From: Paracidovorax avenae
GTDB lineage: Bacteria > Pseudomonadota > Gammaproteobacteria > Burkholderiales > Burkholderiaceae_C
Reading direction: 5' to 3'
Assembly (NCBI RefSeq): GCF_040892545.1
Contig: NZ_CP156079.1
Location: forward strand, 868,001-932,000
DNA: 64,000 nucleotides
The translations under genes were made by a program, and so were the position numbers. This document shows, one piece after another, positions 28,262 through 38,890 of this stretch. Below the pieces are notes generated by a model, which ran no database searches, was not told the DNA's origin, and saw only the letters and a program-made list of their open reading frames with translations. How positions within the stretch are numbered: position 1 is the stretch's first letter; each line of letters begins with the position of its first letter.

Positions 28262-28288
28262 GGCCCTGCCCCGCAGGGCCTTTTCTTT
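28262..28288 (+). terminator. Terminator of ffh
   Basis: GGCCCTGC-CCC-GCAGGGCC, an 8-bp perfect stem followed by TTTTCTTT, 38 bases after the ffh stop. Confidence 0.85.
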
Positions 28289-28314
28289 GGCCGCGGCCCT
28301 GCCGGCCGTCCATG

Positions 28315-28340
28315 AAAAAAGCCGGCCCAGGGGGCCGGCT
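28315..28340 (-). terminator. Terminator of opgH
   Basis: GCCGGCCC-AGG-GGGCCGGC preceded on the plus strand by six A, so it reads as hairpin plus T-run on the minus strand, 42 bases beyond the opgH stop. Confidence 0.85.
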
Positions 28341-28381
28341 TGAAAGTGCGCGCCGTGCGCGCACGAGGGGCAATCGGTGCC

Positions 28382-30466
28382 TCAGGCCGCCTTGAGCAGC
28401 GGCGCGGGCTGGCGCAGCGGGCCGCCGTTCTTCAGCTGGGTGGCGTGCATCCAGGCGCGGCGCAGCACGGGCGGCGACCAGGCCTCTTCGGGGATCAGCA
28501 GCAGGCGCTGGGCGCGCAGGGTGCGGCCGAGGGCGATCTGGCTGGACAGCACCACCAGGGGAATGGCCATCACCAGCGGCAGGCCCACGGGCATCAGCCA
28601 GACCAGCGCGGTGGGGTCGATCAGCGCCACGCCCACGCCCAGCAGGGCGATCACGAGGCTCATCGGGGCCAGTTGGCGCAGGGCGTCCTTCCAGGGCACG
28701 GCATTGGCTTCGCGGGGGGGGGACTTCCAGTCGAGCTTGAGGCCGGTCAGGGCGACGATCACGAAGAGCGAGTGGCCGAGCATGCGGATGGGCGCCTGCA
28801 GGATGGCCATGGCGCTTTCCAGCGCGGCGCTCTTGAACACGCTGGCCGTGCCGCCGTACTGCTTCTGCTCGCCCTTCATGAGGATGGCGGCCACGCCCAG
28901 CACGCGGGGCAGGAACAGCATGCACAGCGTCCACGCCCACAGGGCCATCAGTTCGCCGGGCAGCACGTTCCAGTCGGCCACGAGGCGGGCGCCGGACAGC
29001 CACAGCACGGTGCCGAAGGTGATGAAGGCCAGCCACAGGGGGGCCGAGAGGTAAGCCATGGCGCCGGTCACGAACATGGCGCGGTGCACGGGGTGGATGC
29101 CGGGCTCGGCCATCAGGCGGGCGTTCTGCAGGTTGCCCTGGCACCAGCGGCGGTCGCGCTGCAGTTCGGACAGCAGGTCCGGCGGCTGCTGTTCATAGCT
29201 GCCCACCAGGTCGGAGACCAGCCATACGTGGTAGCCGGCGCGGCGCATCAGCGCGGCCTCGACGAAGTCGTGGCTCATGATGCCGCCGCTCATGCCGCCC
29301 GTGCCCTTGATGGGGGCCAGGGCGCAGTGGTCCATGAAGGGCTTCACGCGGATGATGGCGTTGTGGCCCCAGTAGTGGGATTCGCCGAGCTGCCAGAACT
29401 GCATGCCCAGCGTGAACAGCCGGCCGGTGACGCGCGAGGCGAACTGCTGGGCACGGGCGTGCAGCGTGACGTGGCCGATGGCCTGCGTGGCGGTCTGGAT
29501 GATGCCGGCGCGCGGATGGGCTTCCATGAGCTTGGCCATGGAGACGATGCAGTCGCCGCTCATCACGCTGTCGGCGTCGAGGACCACCATGTACTTGTAG
29601 TCCTTGCCCCAGCGGCGGCAGAAATCGGCCACGTTGCCGGCCTTGCGGTGGCTGCGGCGGGTGCGCAGGCGGTAGTACACCTCGACCTGCGGCTGGTTGG
29701 CGTTGGCGGCCAGCACGGCACGCAGTTCTTCCCAGGCCGCGCGCTCGGCGGCGGCGATCTCGGGGTCATAGCTGTCGGAGAGCACGAAGACGTCGAAGGT
29801 CTTCGCATGGCCCGTGGCGGCCACCGATTCGCAGGTGGCGCGCAGGCCCGCGAACACCGTCGCCACATCCTCGTTGCAGATGGGCATGATGATCGCGGTG
29901 CGGGCGTCGGGGCTCAGCACGTCGTTGCGGACGCTTTTTGCCGACAGGGCGTGGCGGTCGCCGCGCAGCATCACCCAGAAGCCCATCATGGCCGTGAGGA
30001 AGCCGGTCACCACCCAGGTGGAGAGCAGGGCGAAGAGGGCGAGCTGGCCGTATTCGAGCCAGGCGCTGTCATAGCTGGGCTGCACGCCGGCGAAGAGCGT
30101 CGTGGCCAGGGCGCTGGTGGCGAGGGCCAGCAGCAGGAAGATGTTGCGGCGCTGGCGGGCGGCGCGCTCCCAGGGCTCCTGCGGCGCGGCGGGGGCCGCC
30201 GCGGCGGAGGCCTTGCGGCCGTTGAGGCGCATCAGCACGGCGGTGCCGATGCTGTTCCAGAAGCCGCGCCAGGGCAGCGGCGCCATGGAGCCGCGGTGCA
30301 CGGGCGGTGCGGTGAGCGAATTGGGATGGCGGTCTTCGCGCAGCGTGCTGCGCGACGACTCCACCGGTCGGGGGTAGCGTGCGCCACGGCGCGCCACCAC
30401 GGCGGGAGCGGGCGTGCCCGCGGTGTTGCGGGGGGCGGCTTCCGGTCGGGAGGATAGGGATTCCAT
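28382..30466 (-). CDS. opgH: Glucans biosynthesis glucosyltransferase OpgH (MdoH)
   Basis: A 694-residue polytopic GT2 glucosyltransferase that builds the backbone of osmoregulated periplasmic glucans. The N-terminal 130 residues are Arg/Pro-rich and cytosolic. Helices flank the catalytic domain, which has TAIIMPICNEDVATVFAG, VVLDADSVMSGD and QRDRRWCQGN (QxxRW type). More membrane helices follow. I chose the Met of MESLSSRPEAAP; an upstream Met (30577) exists but the intervening composition is unlike coding sequence. The usual partner opgG is not next to it: upstream lie 292 gene-free bases and then an unrelated regulator. Confidence 0.93.
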   Translation of the reverse strand: MESLSSRPEAAPRNTAGTPAPAVVARRGARYPRPVESSRSTLREDRHPNSLTAPPVHRGSMAPLPWRGFWNSIGTAVLMRLNGRKASAAAAPAAPQEPWERAARQRRNIFLLLALATSALATTLFAGVQPSYDSAWLEYGQLALFALLSTWVVTGFLTAMMGFWVMLRGDRHALSAKSVRNDVLSPDARTAIIMPICNEDVATVFAGLRATCESVAATGHAKTFDVFVLSDSYDPEIAAAERAAWEELRAVLAANANQPQVEVYYRLRTRRSHRKAGNVADFCRRWGKDYKYMVVLDADSVMSGDCIVSMAKLMEAHPRAGIIQTATQAIGHVTLHARAQQFASRVTGRLFTLGMQFWQLGESHYWGHNAIIRVKPFMDHCALAPIKGTGGMSGGIMSHDFVEAALMRRAGYHVWLVSDLVGSYEQQPPDLLSELQRDRRWCQGNLQNARLMAEPGIHPVHRAMFVTGAMAYLSAPLWLAFITFGTVLWLSGARLVADWNVLPGELMALWAWTLCMLFLPRVLGVAAILMKGEQKQYGGTASVFKSAALESAMAILQAPIRMLGHSLFVIVALTGLKLDWKSPPREANAVPWKDALRQLAPMSLVIALLGVGVALIDPTALVWLMPVGLPLVMAIPLVVLSSQIALGRTLRAQRLLLIPEEAWSPPVLRRAWMHATQLKNGGPLRQPAPLLKAA

Positions 30467-30758
30467 GGTTGTGCTCACTCGGTTGTGGTGTTCCAGGAAG
30501 ACAGGTGCGTAACCCTCTCGCGAACGCGTTGCGGCCGATGTCGGCGCAGCGCTGGAGGGGGAGTAGGCCTGTGGCATGCGAGCAATAGGGCAAACCCTGT
30601 GCCAGCCTGGAAAAATCCTTGTGAATCAAGGACTTGTGAGCACGAAAGCGTGTAAGTAGTTGTGCGGAGGGCCTGGATGGCCCCAAAACCCCGGTTTTTG
30701 TCGCAAACCAGCGACCATGGATGCCGGTGAAAAGCAAAAATCCTTTGAAATCAACGAC

Positions 30759-32174
<1,416 letters not shown>

Positions 32175-32187
32175 GCTCGGGGCCGGT

Positions 32188-32958
32188 TCAGCGGGGGGAT
32201 TCGGTCGGTGCGGGGTGCGCGGCCCTGCCGTTGCCCGGGGCTCCGGGGCGGGCGTTGAGGCTGCGTTCGATGGCGCGCATGGCCTCCAGGCGCTCGTTCA
32301 GCTGGTCGATGCGCCGCTGCCCCTCCTTGAGCTGCTGGGACTGGCGGTCCAGCTGGTCTTCCAGCCGGCGCTGCTGCAGCAGGCGGTTCTCGAGCAGGCG
32401 CGCCAGCGGCTGCAGCGACGCTGCGGCCGGCCGGTTGTCGGACAGCAGTTTCTGCACCAGCCCCAGCGAGCGCGCGGTGTCGGCCGGCTGGCGCGTCTGC
32501 AGCAGGACCAGGGCCAGCTGGAACGACTTCTCCGGCGGGCTGCCGGCACTGGCCTGCGCGTCCGACAGGCGGGCGATCTCGGCCATGAGTTCGGGCGGCG
32601 GCAGGCTGCGGACGCGGTCGGCGTACAGCAGCATCTGGCGTGGCAGCGAAGCGGCAGGACGGGCGGACTCGGCGGAGGCGGCCGGAGCACTGCCGTCCGT
32701 GGACGGCATGCCGGCGGCATCCGCCCCGGGCTTGTCCGCCTCTTCCGCGGGCACGGGAGAGGGTTCCGGCACGGCGGCGGGAATGGCCGGCACCGGCTCG
32801 GCCGGCGCAGGCTCGGGCACGGCGGCGCAGCCGGCCAGCAGTGCCAGTGCGGTCGCCATTGCCAGATGCGCCAGATGCGTCAGGTGCGCCCCTGCGGGGC
32901 GCGGGGCGCCGGGACGGGGGCGTGCGCCATGGCGCGGCAGCGGATGATCAGGAAGCAT
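32188..32958 (-). CDS. QseG-like outer membrane lipoprotein of the GlrK/GlrR operon
   Basis: A 256-residue protein with a signal region ending in the lipobox LALLAGC, a Pro/Ala/Glu linker, and a C-terminal helical part with coiled-coil character (LLQQRRLEDQLDRQSQQLKEGQRRIDQLNERLEAM). Sequence identity to QseG is not evident to me; the assignment comes from its position between kinase and regulator. I took the upstream Met (MLPDHPLPRHG) because it gives the signal peptide a basic N-region. This start overlaps the kinase stop by 11 bases. The Met directly before the hydrophobic stretch would leave none. Confidence 0.7.
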   Translation of the reverse strand: MLPDHPLPRHGARPRPGAPRPAGAHLTHLAHLAMATALALLAGCAAVPEPAPAEPVPAIPAAVPEPSPVPAEEADKPGADAAGMPSTDGSAPAASAESARPAASLPRQMLLYADRVRSLPPPELMAEIARLSDAQASAGSPPEKSFQLALVLLQTRQPADTARSLGLVQKLLSDNRPAAASLQPLARLLENRLLQQRRLEDQLDRQSQQLKEGQRRIDQLNERLEAMRAIERSLNARPGAPGNGRAAHPAPTESPR

Positions 32959-34408
32959 GGGGCAGTTCGATGCGGAAGGGTGTACGTTCGCCGTCCTCGA
33001 CGAGGCTCACGCGCCCGCCATGGGCGGCGACGTACTCCTGGACGATGGACAGGCCGATGCCGGTGCCACGCGCGGCGTCTTCCGGCTGCCGCACCCCCCG
33101 GTAGAAAGGCTCGAAGATGCGTGCCCGGTCATTTTCATGCACGCCGGGGCCTTCGTCGGCCACATCGATGCGGATACGGTCTTCGAAACGTATGAGTTGA
33201 ATCAGAATCCTGCTGCCCGGGGGCGAGAAACGGATCGCGTTGGAGAGCAGGTTGCCCACGGCCGAGGCGATCTTCTCGGCGTCCACCGGCAGCGTGACGG
33301 GCCTGCCCTCGACCACCACGTCGAGCTTGCGGGCCTGCCACTGCAGGCGCTGGGTCTCGACCTGGGCCTCGATCAGCGCGAGCAGGTCGGTGGGCGCGCG
33401 GTGCAACTGGCGGGCCTCGAAGGCCGCGGCGTTGAAGCGCAGCAGGGCCTCGATCTCGCTTTGCAGCACCAGGGTGTTCTGGTGCAGGATGTCCACCACC
33501 TCGCGCTGGCCCGCGCCCAGTTCGCCGGTCACGCCGTCCTGCAGCAGGGCGACGCCCTCGCGCATGGAGGCCAGGGGGGTCTTGAGTTCGTGCGAGATGT
33601 GCCGCAGGAACCGGGCCTTGTCGGCGTCCAGTTCCAGCAGCCGCACGCGCAGCCACTCGAGCTGCTGGCCCACGCGGCGGATGTCCACCGGGCCGGGGAT
33701 CTCCACCGACTGGGCGAGTTCGTTTTCCCCCAGCAGGCGGATGGCGTGCTCCAGGCGCTTGAAGGGCCGGGCGAGCCAGATGCCCAGGGCCAGCGCCAGC
33801 GCGAGGGCCAGCACGATCACCCCGACCACCTGGTGGGTCACCTCGCGGCGGCTGGCTTCGATTTTTTCCTGCAGTTCGGTGCTGCGGCGGGTGTTGATGT
33901 CCTGCACCGACTGGGCGATGGCGCCGTTCACGCCATCGAGTTCGAGGAAGAGCCCGGCCACGGCGCGCTCGTTGTCCAGCGAGAGGGCGGGAGGGCCGTC
34001 GAGCAGTGCGGTGACCTGGGCGAGGTGCGCGCGCCACTGCGCGGCGAGTTCGTGCGGCAGGCCCTTGGTTTCCAGGCGCTGCAGGATCTCGTGCGCCTCG
34101 CGCGAGATGTCGTCGAACCGGCGGCGCAGCGAGCGGTCGGCCAGCACCAGCGATTGCCGGGCAGCGCGCTCCAGTGTCTGGCCGCGGGCGTTCAGGCTCT
34201 GGGCCGCGGCGTTGAGCTGGATGGCTTCGGCCGCGCCGTTGCGGCTCTGGACCATGAGCTGCTCCAGCGTGAAGATGGCGCGCAGCGAACTGGCGCCCTG
34301 CAGCCCGGCGATGAGCAGGAAGGCCAGCAGCAGCATCTGCTGGAACGACAGCCCCCCGAGGGCGGCGACGCCCTGCTGGCGGCGGAAGAGGCGCGCGGCG
34401 AAGCCCAT
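32948..34408 (-). CDS. glrK: Sensor histidine kinase, GlrK (QseE)-like
   Basis: A 486-residue membrane kinase. An N-terminal helix (LSFQQMLLLAFLLIAGLQG), a periplasmic all-helical sensor of about 150 residues, a second helix (VGVIVLALALALALGIWLA) and a HAMP-like linker are followed by the phosphoacceptor box FLRHISHELKTPLASM and the ATPase boxes (SAVGNLLSNAIRFSP, DEGPGVHEND, GTGIGLSIVQEYV). AGAGGG precedes the ATG. It forms an operon with the QseG-like and GlrR-like genes, and miaB lies 14 bases upstream, so all four may be co-transcribed. Confidence 0.87.
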   Translation of the reverse strand: MGFAARLFRRQQGVAALGGLSFQQMLLLAFLLIAGLQGASSLRAIFTLEQLMVQSRNGAAEAIQLNAAAQSLNARGQTLERAARQSLVLADRSLRRRFDDISREAHEILQRLETKGLPHELAAQWRAHLAQVTALLDGPPALSLDNERAVAGLFLELDGVNGAIAQSVQDINTRRSTELQEKIEASRREVTHQVVGVIVLALALALALGIWLARPFKRLEHAIRLLGENELAQSVEIPGPVDIRRVGQQLEWLRVRLLELDADKARFLRHISHELKTPLASMREGVALLQDGVTGELGAGQREVVDILHQNTLVLQSEIEALLRFNAAAFEARQLHRAPTDLLALIEAQVETQRLQWQARKLDVVVEGRPVTLPVDAEKIASAVGNLLSNAIRFSPPGSRILIQLIRFEDRIRIDVADEGPGVHENDRARIFEPFYRGVRQPEDAARGTGIGLSIVQEYVAAHGGRVSLVEDGERTPFRIELPHAS

Positions 34409-34422
34409 GCGGCCCTCTTCTC

Positions 34423-35772
34423 TCAATGCGCGGCCAGCGCGCCGTGGTCCGCCGTGACCACTTCGCCCCGCAGCGTGTAGGCCTTGGCCTCGGTGATGGT
34501 GACATCGACCATCTGCCCGACGAGCCGCGGGTGGCCCGCGAAGTTGACCACGCGGTTGCATTCGGTGCGGCCCATGAGCTCGCTGCCGTCGCGCCTGGAC
34601 GCGCCTTCCACCAGGATGCGCTGCACGGTGCCCACGCGGCTTTCGCTGATCGACTTGATGTTGGCGTTGATGACGGCCTGCAGTTCCTGCAGGCGGCGCA
34701 GCTTGACCTCGTGCGGCGTGTCGTCGTGCAGGCTGGCGGCGGGCGTGCCGGGGCGCGGGCTGAAGATGAAGCTGAAGCTGTTGTCGAAGTGGATGTCGTC
34801 GATGAGCTTCATCATCTTGCCGAAATCCTCTTCGGTCTCGCCGGGGAAGCCCACGATGAAATCGCTGCTCATGGCCAGGTCGGGCCGGATGGCGCGCAGC
34901 TTGCGGATGGTGCTCTTGTATTCCATGGCCGTGTAGCCGCGCTTCATGGCCATCAGGATGCGGTCGGAGCCGTGCTGCACGGGCAGGTGCAGGTGGCTGA
35001 CCAGCTTGGGGATGCGCGCGTAGGCGTCGATCAGGCGCGGCGTGAATTCGTTGGGGTGGCTGGTGGTGAACCGGATGCGCTCGATGCCCGGGATGTCGGC
35101 CACGTATTCCAGCAGCAGGGCGAAGTCGGCCACCTCGGCCGTGCCGCCCATCTTGCCCAGGTAGGCGTTCACGTTCTGGCCGAGCAGGGTCACTTCCTTC
35201 ACGCCCTGGTCGGCCAGGCCCGCCACTTCGACCAGCACGTCGTCGAAGGGGCGGCTGACTTCCTCGCCGCGCGTGTAGGGCACCACGCAGTAGCTGCAGT
35301 ACTTGCTGCAGCCTTCCATGATGGAGACGAAGGCGCTCGCGCCCTCGACGCGCGCCGGAGGCAGGTGGTCGAACTTCTCGATCTCGGGAAAGCTGATGTC
35401 CACCTGCGGGCGGGCCAGGGCCTCGCGCTGCGCCAGCAGCTCGGGCAGGCGGTGCAGGGTCTGGGGACCGAAGACCACATCGACGTAGGGCGCGCGCTTG
35501 ATGATCTCGTCGCCCTCCTGGCTGGCCACGCAGCCGCCCACGCCGATCTTCACGCCGCGGGCCTTCAGGTGCTTGAAGCGGCCCAGGTCGCTGAAGACCT
35601 TTTCCTGCGCCTTCTCGCGCACGGAGCAGGTATTGAACAGGATCAGGTCGGCCTCTTCGGCGTTCTGCGTGGGCTCGTAGCCCTGGGCGGCATGCAGCAC
35701 GTCCACCATCTTGTCGGAGTCGTACTCGTTCATCTGGCAGCCGAAGGTTTTGACGAAGACTTTTTTGGCCAT
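34423..35772 (-). CDS. miaB: tRNA-2-methylthio-N6-dimethylallyladenosine synthase MiaB
   Basis: A 449-residue radical-SAM methylthiotransferase. The N-terminal UPF0004 domain has three cluster Cys ([24 protein letters not shown]), the radical SAM motif is [18 protein letters not shown], and a C-terminal TRAM domain follows ([13 protein letters not shown] ... [20 protein letters not shown]). It thiomethylates A37 of tRNAs that read UNN codons. The start is the Met of [12 protein letters not shown]. Confidence 0.97.
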   Translation of the reverse strand: MAKKVFVKTFGCQMNEYDSDKMVDVLHAAQGYEPTQNAEEADLILFNTCSVREKAQEKVFSDLGRFKHLKARGVKIGVGGCVASQEGDEIIKRAPYVDVVFGPQTLHRLPELLAQREALARPQVDISFPEIEKFDHLPPARVEGASAFVSIMEGCSKYCSYCVVPYTRGEEVSRPFDDVLVEVAGLADQGVKEVTLLGQNVNAYLGKMGGTAEVADFALLLEYVADIPGIERIRFTTSHPNEFTPRLIDAYARIPKLVSHLHLPVQHGSDRILMAMKRGYTAMEYKSTIRKLRAIRPDLAMSSDFIVGFPGETEEDFGKMMKLIDDIHFDNSFSFIFSPRPGTPAASLHDDTPHEVKLRRLQELQAVINANIKSISESRVGTVQRILVEGASRRDGSELMGRTECNRVVNFAGHPRLVGQMVDVTITEAKAYTLRGEVVTADHGALAAH

Positions 35773-35889
35773 GGCGGGAAATTCCGGAAAAGGGGAGTGG
35801 CGGCGCCGTGCGGGCGCCGGGTGCGGGCCGCGCGAGGGCGGCCGGGACATCGGGACGAAGGGGCGTGGTCGCGGGGACGGCCCGCGCCC

Positions 35890-36345
35890 TCAGCTGCCGG
35901 AGCCGAACAGCGAATCGAAGAAAGAGCCGCCGCCGCTGCCCTTGCGGGGCACGGCGGCCTCCGCCTTGGTCAGGATCCACACGGTGTGCAGCAGGCCCGT
36001 GGCGGGTTCGGTCGTGTAGTTGACGGTGAACGACTGGCCGATCACCGAGTGGGCCATCACCAGCGTGTTCTGCGGGCTGAAGATGCGCAGGCCGGGCGCC
36101 ATGCGCACGGTGCTGCCATTCAGCTGGGCCTCGGCCGTGCTGAGCACCACCAGGGTGCCGCGCTGGGCGGCCTCGGGGAAGTTGCGCACGCCACCCATGC
36201 CGGGCTGCACCTGCTGCGCGGCGGCCGGAAGGGCCATGAAGGCCGGGGCGGCCGCGCCGAGGGCCAGGAGCAGGGCGGCCGCGCGGGCACCGGGGCGCAA
36301 AAGGATGGGAGTCGTGGGGGGCTTGCAGCGGGTCATGGTGTTCAT
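35890..36345 (-). CDS. Putative periplasmic protein of unknown function
   Basis: A 151-residue protein with a signal peptide (basic MNTMTRCKPPTTPILLRPGARA, hydrophobic AALLLALGAAAPAFMAL, cleavage probably after PAAAQ). The mature part has VRNFPEAAQRGTLVVLSTAEAQLNGSTVRMAPGLRIFSPQNTLVMA, a beta-rich pattern, and ends in a Gly/Ser-rich GGGSFFDSLFGSGS tail. No family is recognised. A second start (36336) is three codons downstream and cannot be excluded. It is a single gene 117 bases upstream of miaB on the same strand. Confidence 0.7.
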   Translation of the reverse strand: MNTMTRCKPPTTPILLRPGARAAALLLALGAAAPAFMALPAAAQQVQPGMGGVRNFPEAAQRGTLVVLSTAEAQLNGSTVRMAPGLRIFSPQNTLVMAHSVIGQSFTVNYTTEPATGLLHTVWILTKAEAAVPRKGSGGGSFFDSLFGSGS

Positions 36346-36424
36346 CCAGGGGCTGAAGCGCGGAATTCTACGGCCGGGCCCCTTGCGGGCATTCCGGGCG
36401 CGCGAGTGGGGATGCAGGAAGTTG

Positions 36425-36452
36425 TTGTGCGGGCGGAAAAAAGCGCTATACT
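36425..36452 (+). promoter_or_regulatory. Promoter of tRNA-Met
   Basis: TTGTGC (36425-36430) and TATACT (36447-36452) are spaced by 16 bases and end 10 bases before the tRNA, a normal distance for a stable-RNA promoter. Confidence 0.6.
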
Positions 36453-36462
36453 TGAGGGCTTA

Positions 36463-36539
36463 GGCGCTTTAGCTCAGTCGGTTAGAGCGATGGAATCATA
36501 ATCCACAGGTCCGCGGTTCGAATCCGTGAAGCGCCACCA
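36463..36539 (+). tRNA. tRNA-Met (anticodon CAT), elongator type
   Basis: A 77-base cloverleaf: acceptor GGCGCTT pairs with AAGCGCC, the D-loop is AGCTCAGTCGGTTAGAGC, the anticodon CAT is at 36497-36499 in TCATAA, the T-arm is CGCGGTTCGAATCCG, and CCA is encoded. The first acceptor pair is G-C, unlike the mismatched initiator tRNA, so this is the elongator or, less likely, the lysidine-modified Ile(CAT) type; the overall sequence fits elongator Met. Confidence 0.92.
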
Positions 36540-36548
36540 GATGCGAAA

Positions 36549-36583
36549 AGCCTTGCAGGTCACGAGCCTGCAAGGCTTTTTTT
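36549..36583 (+). terminator. Terminator of tRNA-Met
   Basis: AGCCTTGCAGG-TCACGAG-CCTGCAAGGCT, an 11-bp perfect stem with seven T, starting 10 bases after the tRNA. The GNAT gene starts 12 bases after it, so that gene must rely on read-through or a promoter I cannot see. Confidence 0.92.
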
Positions 36584-36594
36584 CTTGGAGCCCC

Positions 36595-37020
36595 ATGACC
36601 ATCACCATCCGGCCTGCCACCGCTTCCGACTTCGATGCCGTCGCCGAGGTGTGGGAGGCATCCGTGCGGGCCACGCACCATTTCCTGCCCGTGTCCGAGA
36701 TCGAGGCGTTGCGCCCCGTGCTGCGCGAGCAGTACCTGCCGGCGGTCGATCTGCAGGTCGCCGTCGGCGCCGACGGCGGGATCGCCGGGTTCATCGGCAC
36801 GGCGGCCGGGAAGATCGAAATGCTGTTCGTCGCCCCGGCCGCGCGGGGCTCGGGTGTCGGCACCGCACTGATGGCGCGCACCGATGCGCCGGAGGTGGAC
36901 GTGAACGAGCAGAACACCCAGGCCCTGGACTTCTACCAGCGCCGGGGCTTCCACGTCGTGGGCCGCTCGCCGCTGGACGGGCAGGGCCGTCCGTATCCGC
37001 TGCTGCATCTGCGGCGCTAG
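36595..37020 (+). CDS. GNAT-family N-acetyltransferase
   Basis: A 141-residue GNAT protein with MTITIRPATASDFDAVAEVW at the start, the acetyl-CoA motif LFVAPAARGSGVGTALM and the C-terminal VNEQNTQALDFYQRRGFHVVGRS. This pattern is close to the YjaB group, but the substrate is unknown. The upstream frame overlaps the tRNA, so the Met after GGAGCC is the only sensible start. Its stop overlaps by three bases the stop of the convergent DUF3325 gene. Confidence 0.88.
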   Translation: MTITIRPATASDFDAVAEVWEASVRATHHFLPVSEIEALRPVLREQYLPAVDLQVAVGADGGIAGFIGTAAGKIEMLFVAPAARGSGVGTALMARTDAPEVDVNEQNTQALDFYQRRGFHVVGRSPLDGQGRPYPLLHLRR

Positions 37021-37352
37021 GGCGAGCCCTGGCAGCGCAGATGGCCGAAGGTCGCCAGGACCAGACGCCCCATCCATCGGGGCGCCCAGACCAGCAAGGC
37101 CATGAGGCCGAAACCGCTGGAACTCGACAGGCAGGCCCAGAGCAACGTTCCCATGGCCATGCCGTCGGCAGCCGTGCACGCATGCCACGCCAGCGCTGCC
37201 AGCCCCGCCGAAGCGATCCGCAGTCCCGTCACCGACCTGGGGGGCATGGGGGCGGGCAAGGTGTCCCGCACCCGCCGGGTCGCCAGGTACAGCAGCCACC
37301 ATGCGACGCCCATGCAAGCCGCTGCGCAGGCCGTCAACGCGCCCGCGCTCAT
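37017..37352 (-). CDS. DUF3325-like small membrane protein of an iron-uptake operon
   Basis: A 111-residue protein with about three hydrophobic helices (ALTACAAACMGVAWWLLYLA, GLRIASAGLAALAWHACTA, GMAMGTLLWACLSSSSGFGLMALLVW). It is the last gene of a coupled series after the TonB receptor, DUF3649 and PepSY genes; its ATG overlaps the PepSY stop (ATGA). Small proteins of this kind accompany PepSY ferric reductases in siderophore clusters; their role is unknown and the family call rests on context and topology. Confidence 0.75.
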   Translation of the reverse strand: MSAGALTACAAACMGVAWWLLYLATRRVRDTLPAPMPPRSVTGLRIASAGLAALAWHACTAADGMAMGTLLWACLSSSSGFGLMALLVWAPRWMGRLVLATFGHLRCQGSP

Positions 37353-38890
37353 GCGGCGGCACTTCCGCGTGCAATGCGCTGCGCAGACCATGCCGCCACG
37401 GCGGCCAGCAGCAATAGCAGGATGTCCACCCCGACGACAGCGACCGGCGTGCGCGGCCATGCCGTGCCGTAGGCACCCGTAGTGAGCGCGTTCAGCACGA
37501 CACACCCCACGGCGAGGCCGGAGATGGCCGCGGCCTGGTCGCACCAGGCCTTGGGACCACGCGCTACCGCCAGCGCCAGGCAGGCCAGCCAGGTGCCGTA
37601 GAACGCGGCCGCCTCCAGTTCCGGGCGGGTCCAGCCCATGGCATGCGCTGCATCGGGCAGCAGGCGATTGGCAGCCAGGAAGGCCAGCGTGGCCACCACG
37701 GTGCCGGCGATGCCGGCGATGCACAGCGACTCGACCAGGCGCCACCGCAGGCCCGGTGGCGTGCGTGCGCGCCGCGCGGCCAGCCAGTGCACCAGGCCGC
37801 TCGCGATGAGCACGCAGCCCGAAAGTCCCTGGCCGAAGTACAGCCAGCGCAGCAGCGGATGCTCGAACTGGATGAAATGCAGGCCCGAGATGAAGCGCTG
37901 CACGCCCATGGCCGGAGCAGCCTCGAAGCGGTGCAGCGGATGGCCGGTGGCAGCGTCGAAGAAGAGCTGGTCCAGGTTCATCGGCACCTCGCGCGCATAG
38001 GAGCGGCGCAGCTCCACCGTGGCGTGGCGGTCGCCCGGGTTCCAAACGCGCAGGAAGTACGGCTCGGTCCCCGCGCCCCAGGTGCGGCGTGCAGCGTCGG
38101 CCATGGCGTCCAGCGATGCCATGGGTGCCGTGGCCGGCCCTGCGCGGGGGCGCTGGTAGCGGCCATAGCCGTCGGCCTGCAGGGCGGCGCGGGCTTGGGG
38201 GCCATCGCCATAGACGCCCACGTGCGCCAGCGGAAAATACAGCGACCAGAAGATCACCAGCCCCGATACCGTGATCGCCACATGGAAGGGCAGGCCCATC
38301 ACGCCGGTGATGTTGTGCAGGTCCAGGCTGCTGCGCGGCAGCCGGCTGCGCGGCCGGAAGGTGAAGAAGTCCGCCAGCAGGCGGCGGTGGATCACCACGC
38401 CCCCCACGAGCAGCACCAGCATGCCCATCCCGGCCAGGCCCACCAACCACTTGCCGAGGTCCTTCCAGTCCCAATGCAGGCCATAGTGGAACGGGAAAAT
38501 GAAGCCGCTGGCGCCCCAGGTGCCCGGCGCGGGCAGCACCGCCAGCGTGGCCGCATCCAGGTAGCGCTGGCCACGCCCGCCGTCCGGGCCCTGCCAGGAC
38601 AGTCGCAGCACGGGCGTGCGTGGCGTGGCCCAGTCGATGCGCCATTGGCGCGCGCCGGCCGGCACCAGCGCCTGGACGACGGGCTGCAGCGCGTCGAGCG
38701 GTGGCGGGCGCTGTGGCGCGGGCAGCCGGGTGGCGGGCATCATCCAGCGGTCCAGTTCCCTGTCGAACACGCTGAGCGTACCCATCCAGAAGACGAGCAG
38801 CAGCACCACCCCCAGCACGATGCCGCACCAGGTGTGCACACCTGCCATGCGCCTGCGCCAGCCGGCATTGGAAGCCGGGGCCGCGTTCAT
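37349..38890 (-). CDS. PepSY domain inner membrane protein, probable siderophore-iron reductase
   Basis: A 513-residue PepSY-TM (PiuB-type) protein. It opens with RRRMAGVHTWCGIVLGVVLLLVFWMG, has a second helix block (WLVGLAGMGMLVLLVGGVVIHRR), the LDLHNITGVMGLPFHVAITVSGLVIFW helix with a conserved His, and further helices at the C-terminus after ISGLHFIQFEHPLLRW. Membrane His residues of this family can carry heme; FoxB and FpvG relatives reduce siderophore-bound iron. Coupled to its neighbours on both sides by ATGA overlaps, downstream of the TonB receptor. Confidence 0.87.
   Translation of the reverse strand: MNAAPASNAGWRRRMAGVHTWCGIVLGVVLLLVFWMGTLSVFDRELDRWMMPATRLPAPQRPPPLDALQPVVQALVPAGARQWRIDWATPRTPVLRLSWQGPDGGRGQRYLDAATLAVLPAPGTWGASGFIFPFHYGLHWDWKDLGKWLVGLAGMGMLVLLVGGVVIHRRLLADFFTFRPRSRLPRSSLDLHNITGVMGLPFHVAITVSGLVIFWSLYFPLAHVGVYGDGPQARAALQADGYGRYQRPRAGPATAPMASLDAMADAARRTWGAGTEPYFLRVWNPGDRHATVELRRSYAREVPMNLDQLFFDAATGHPLHRFEAAPAMGVQRFISGLHFIQFEHPLLRWLYFGQGLSGCVLIASGLVHWLAARRARTPPGLRWRLVESLCIAGIAGTVVATLAFLAANRLLPDAAHAMGWTRPELEAAAFYGTWLACLALAVARGPKAWCDQAAAISGLAVGCVVLNALTTGAYGTAWPRTPVAVVGVDILLLLLAAVAAWSAQRIARGSAAA

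Noticed and set aside
36463..36539. tRNA(CAT) as initiator tRNA or Ile(CAT)
   Set aside because: The acceptor stem starts with a G-C pair, unlike initiator tRNA, and the body fits elongator Met; the Ile alternative is less likely but cannot be excluded by eye.
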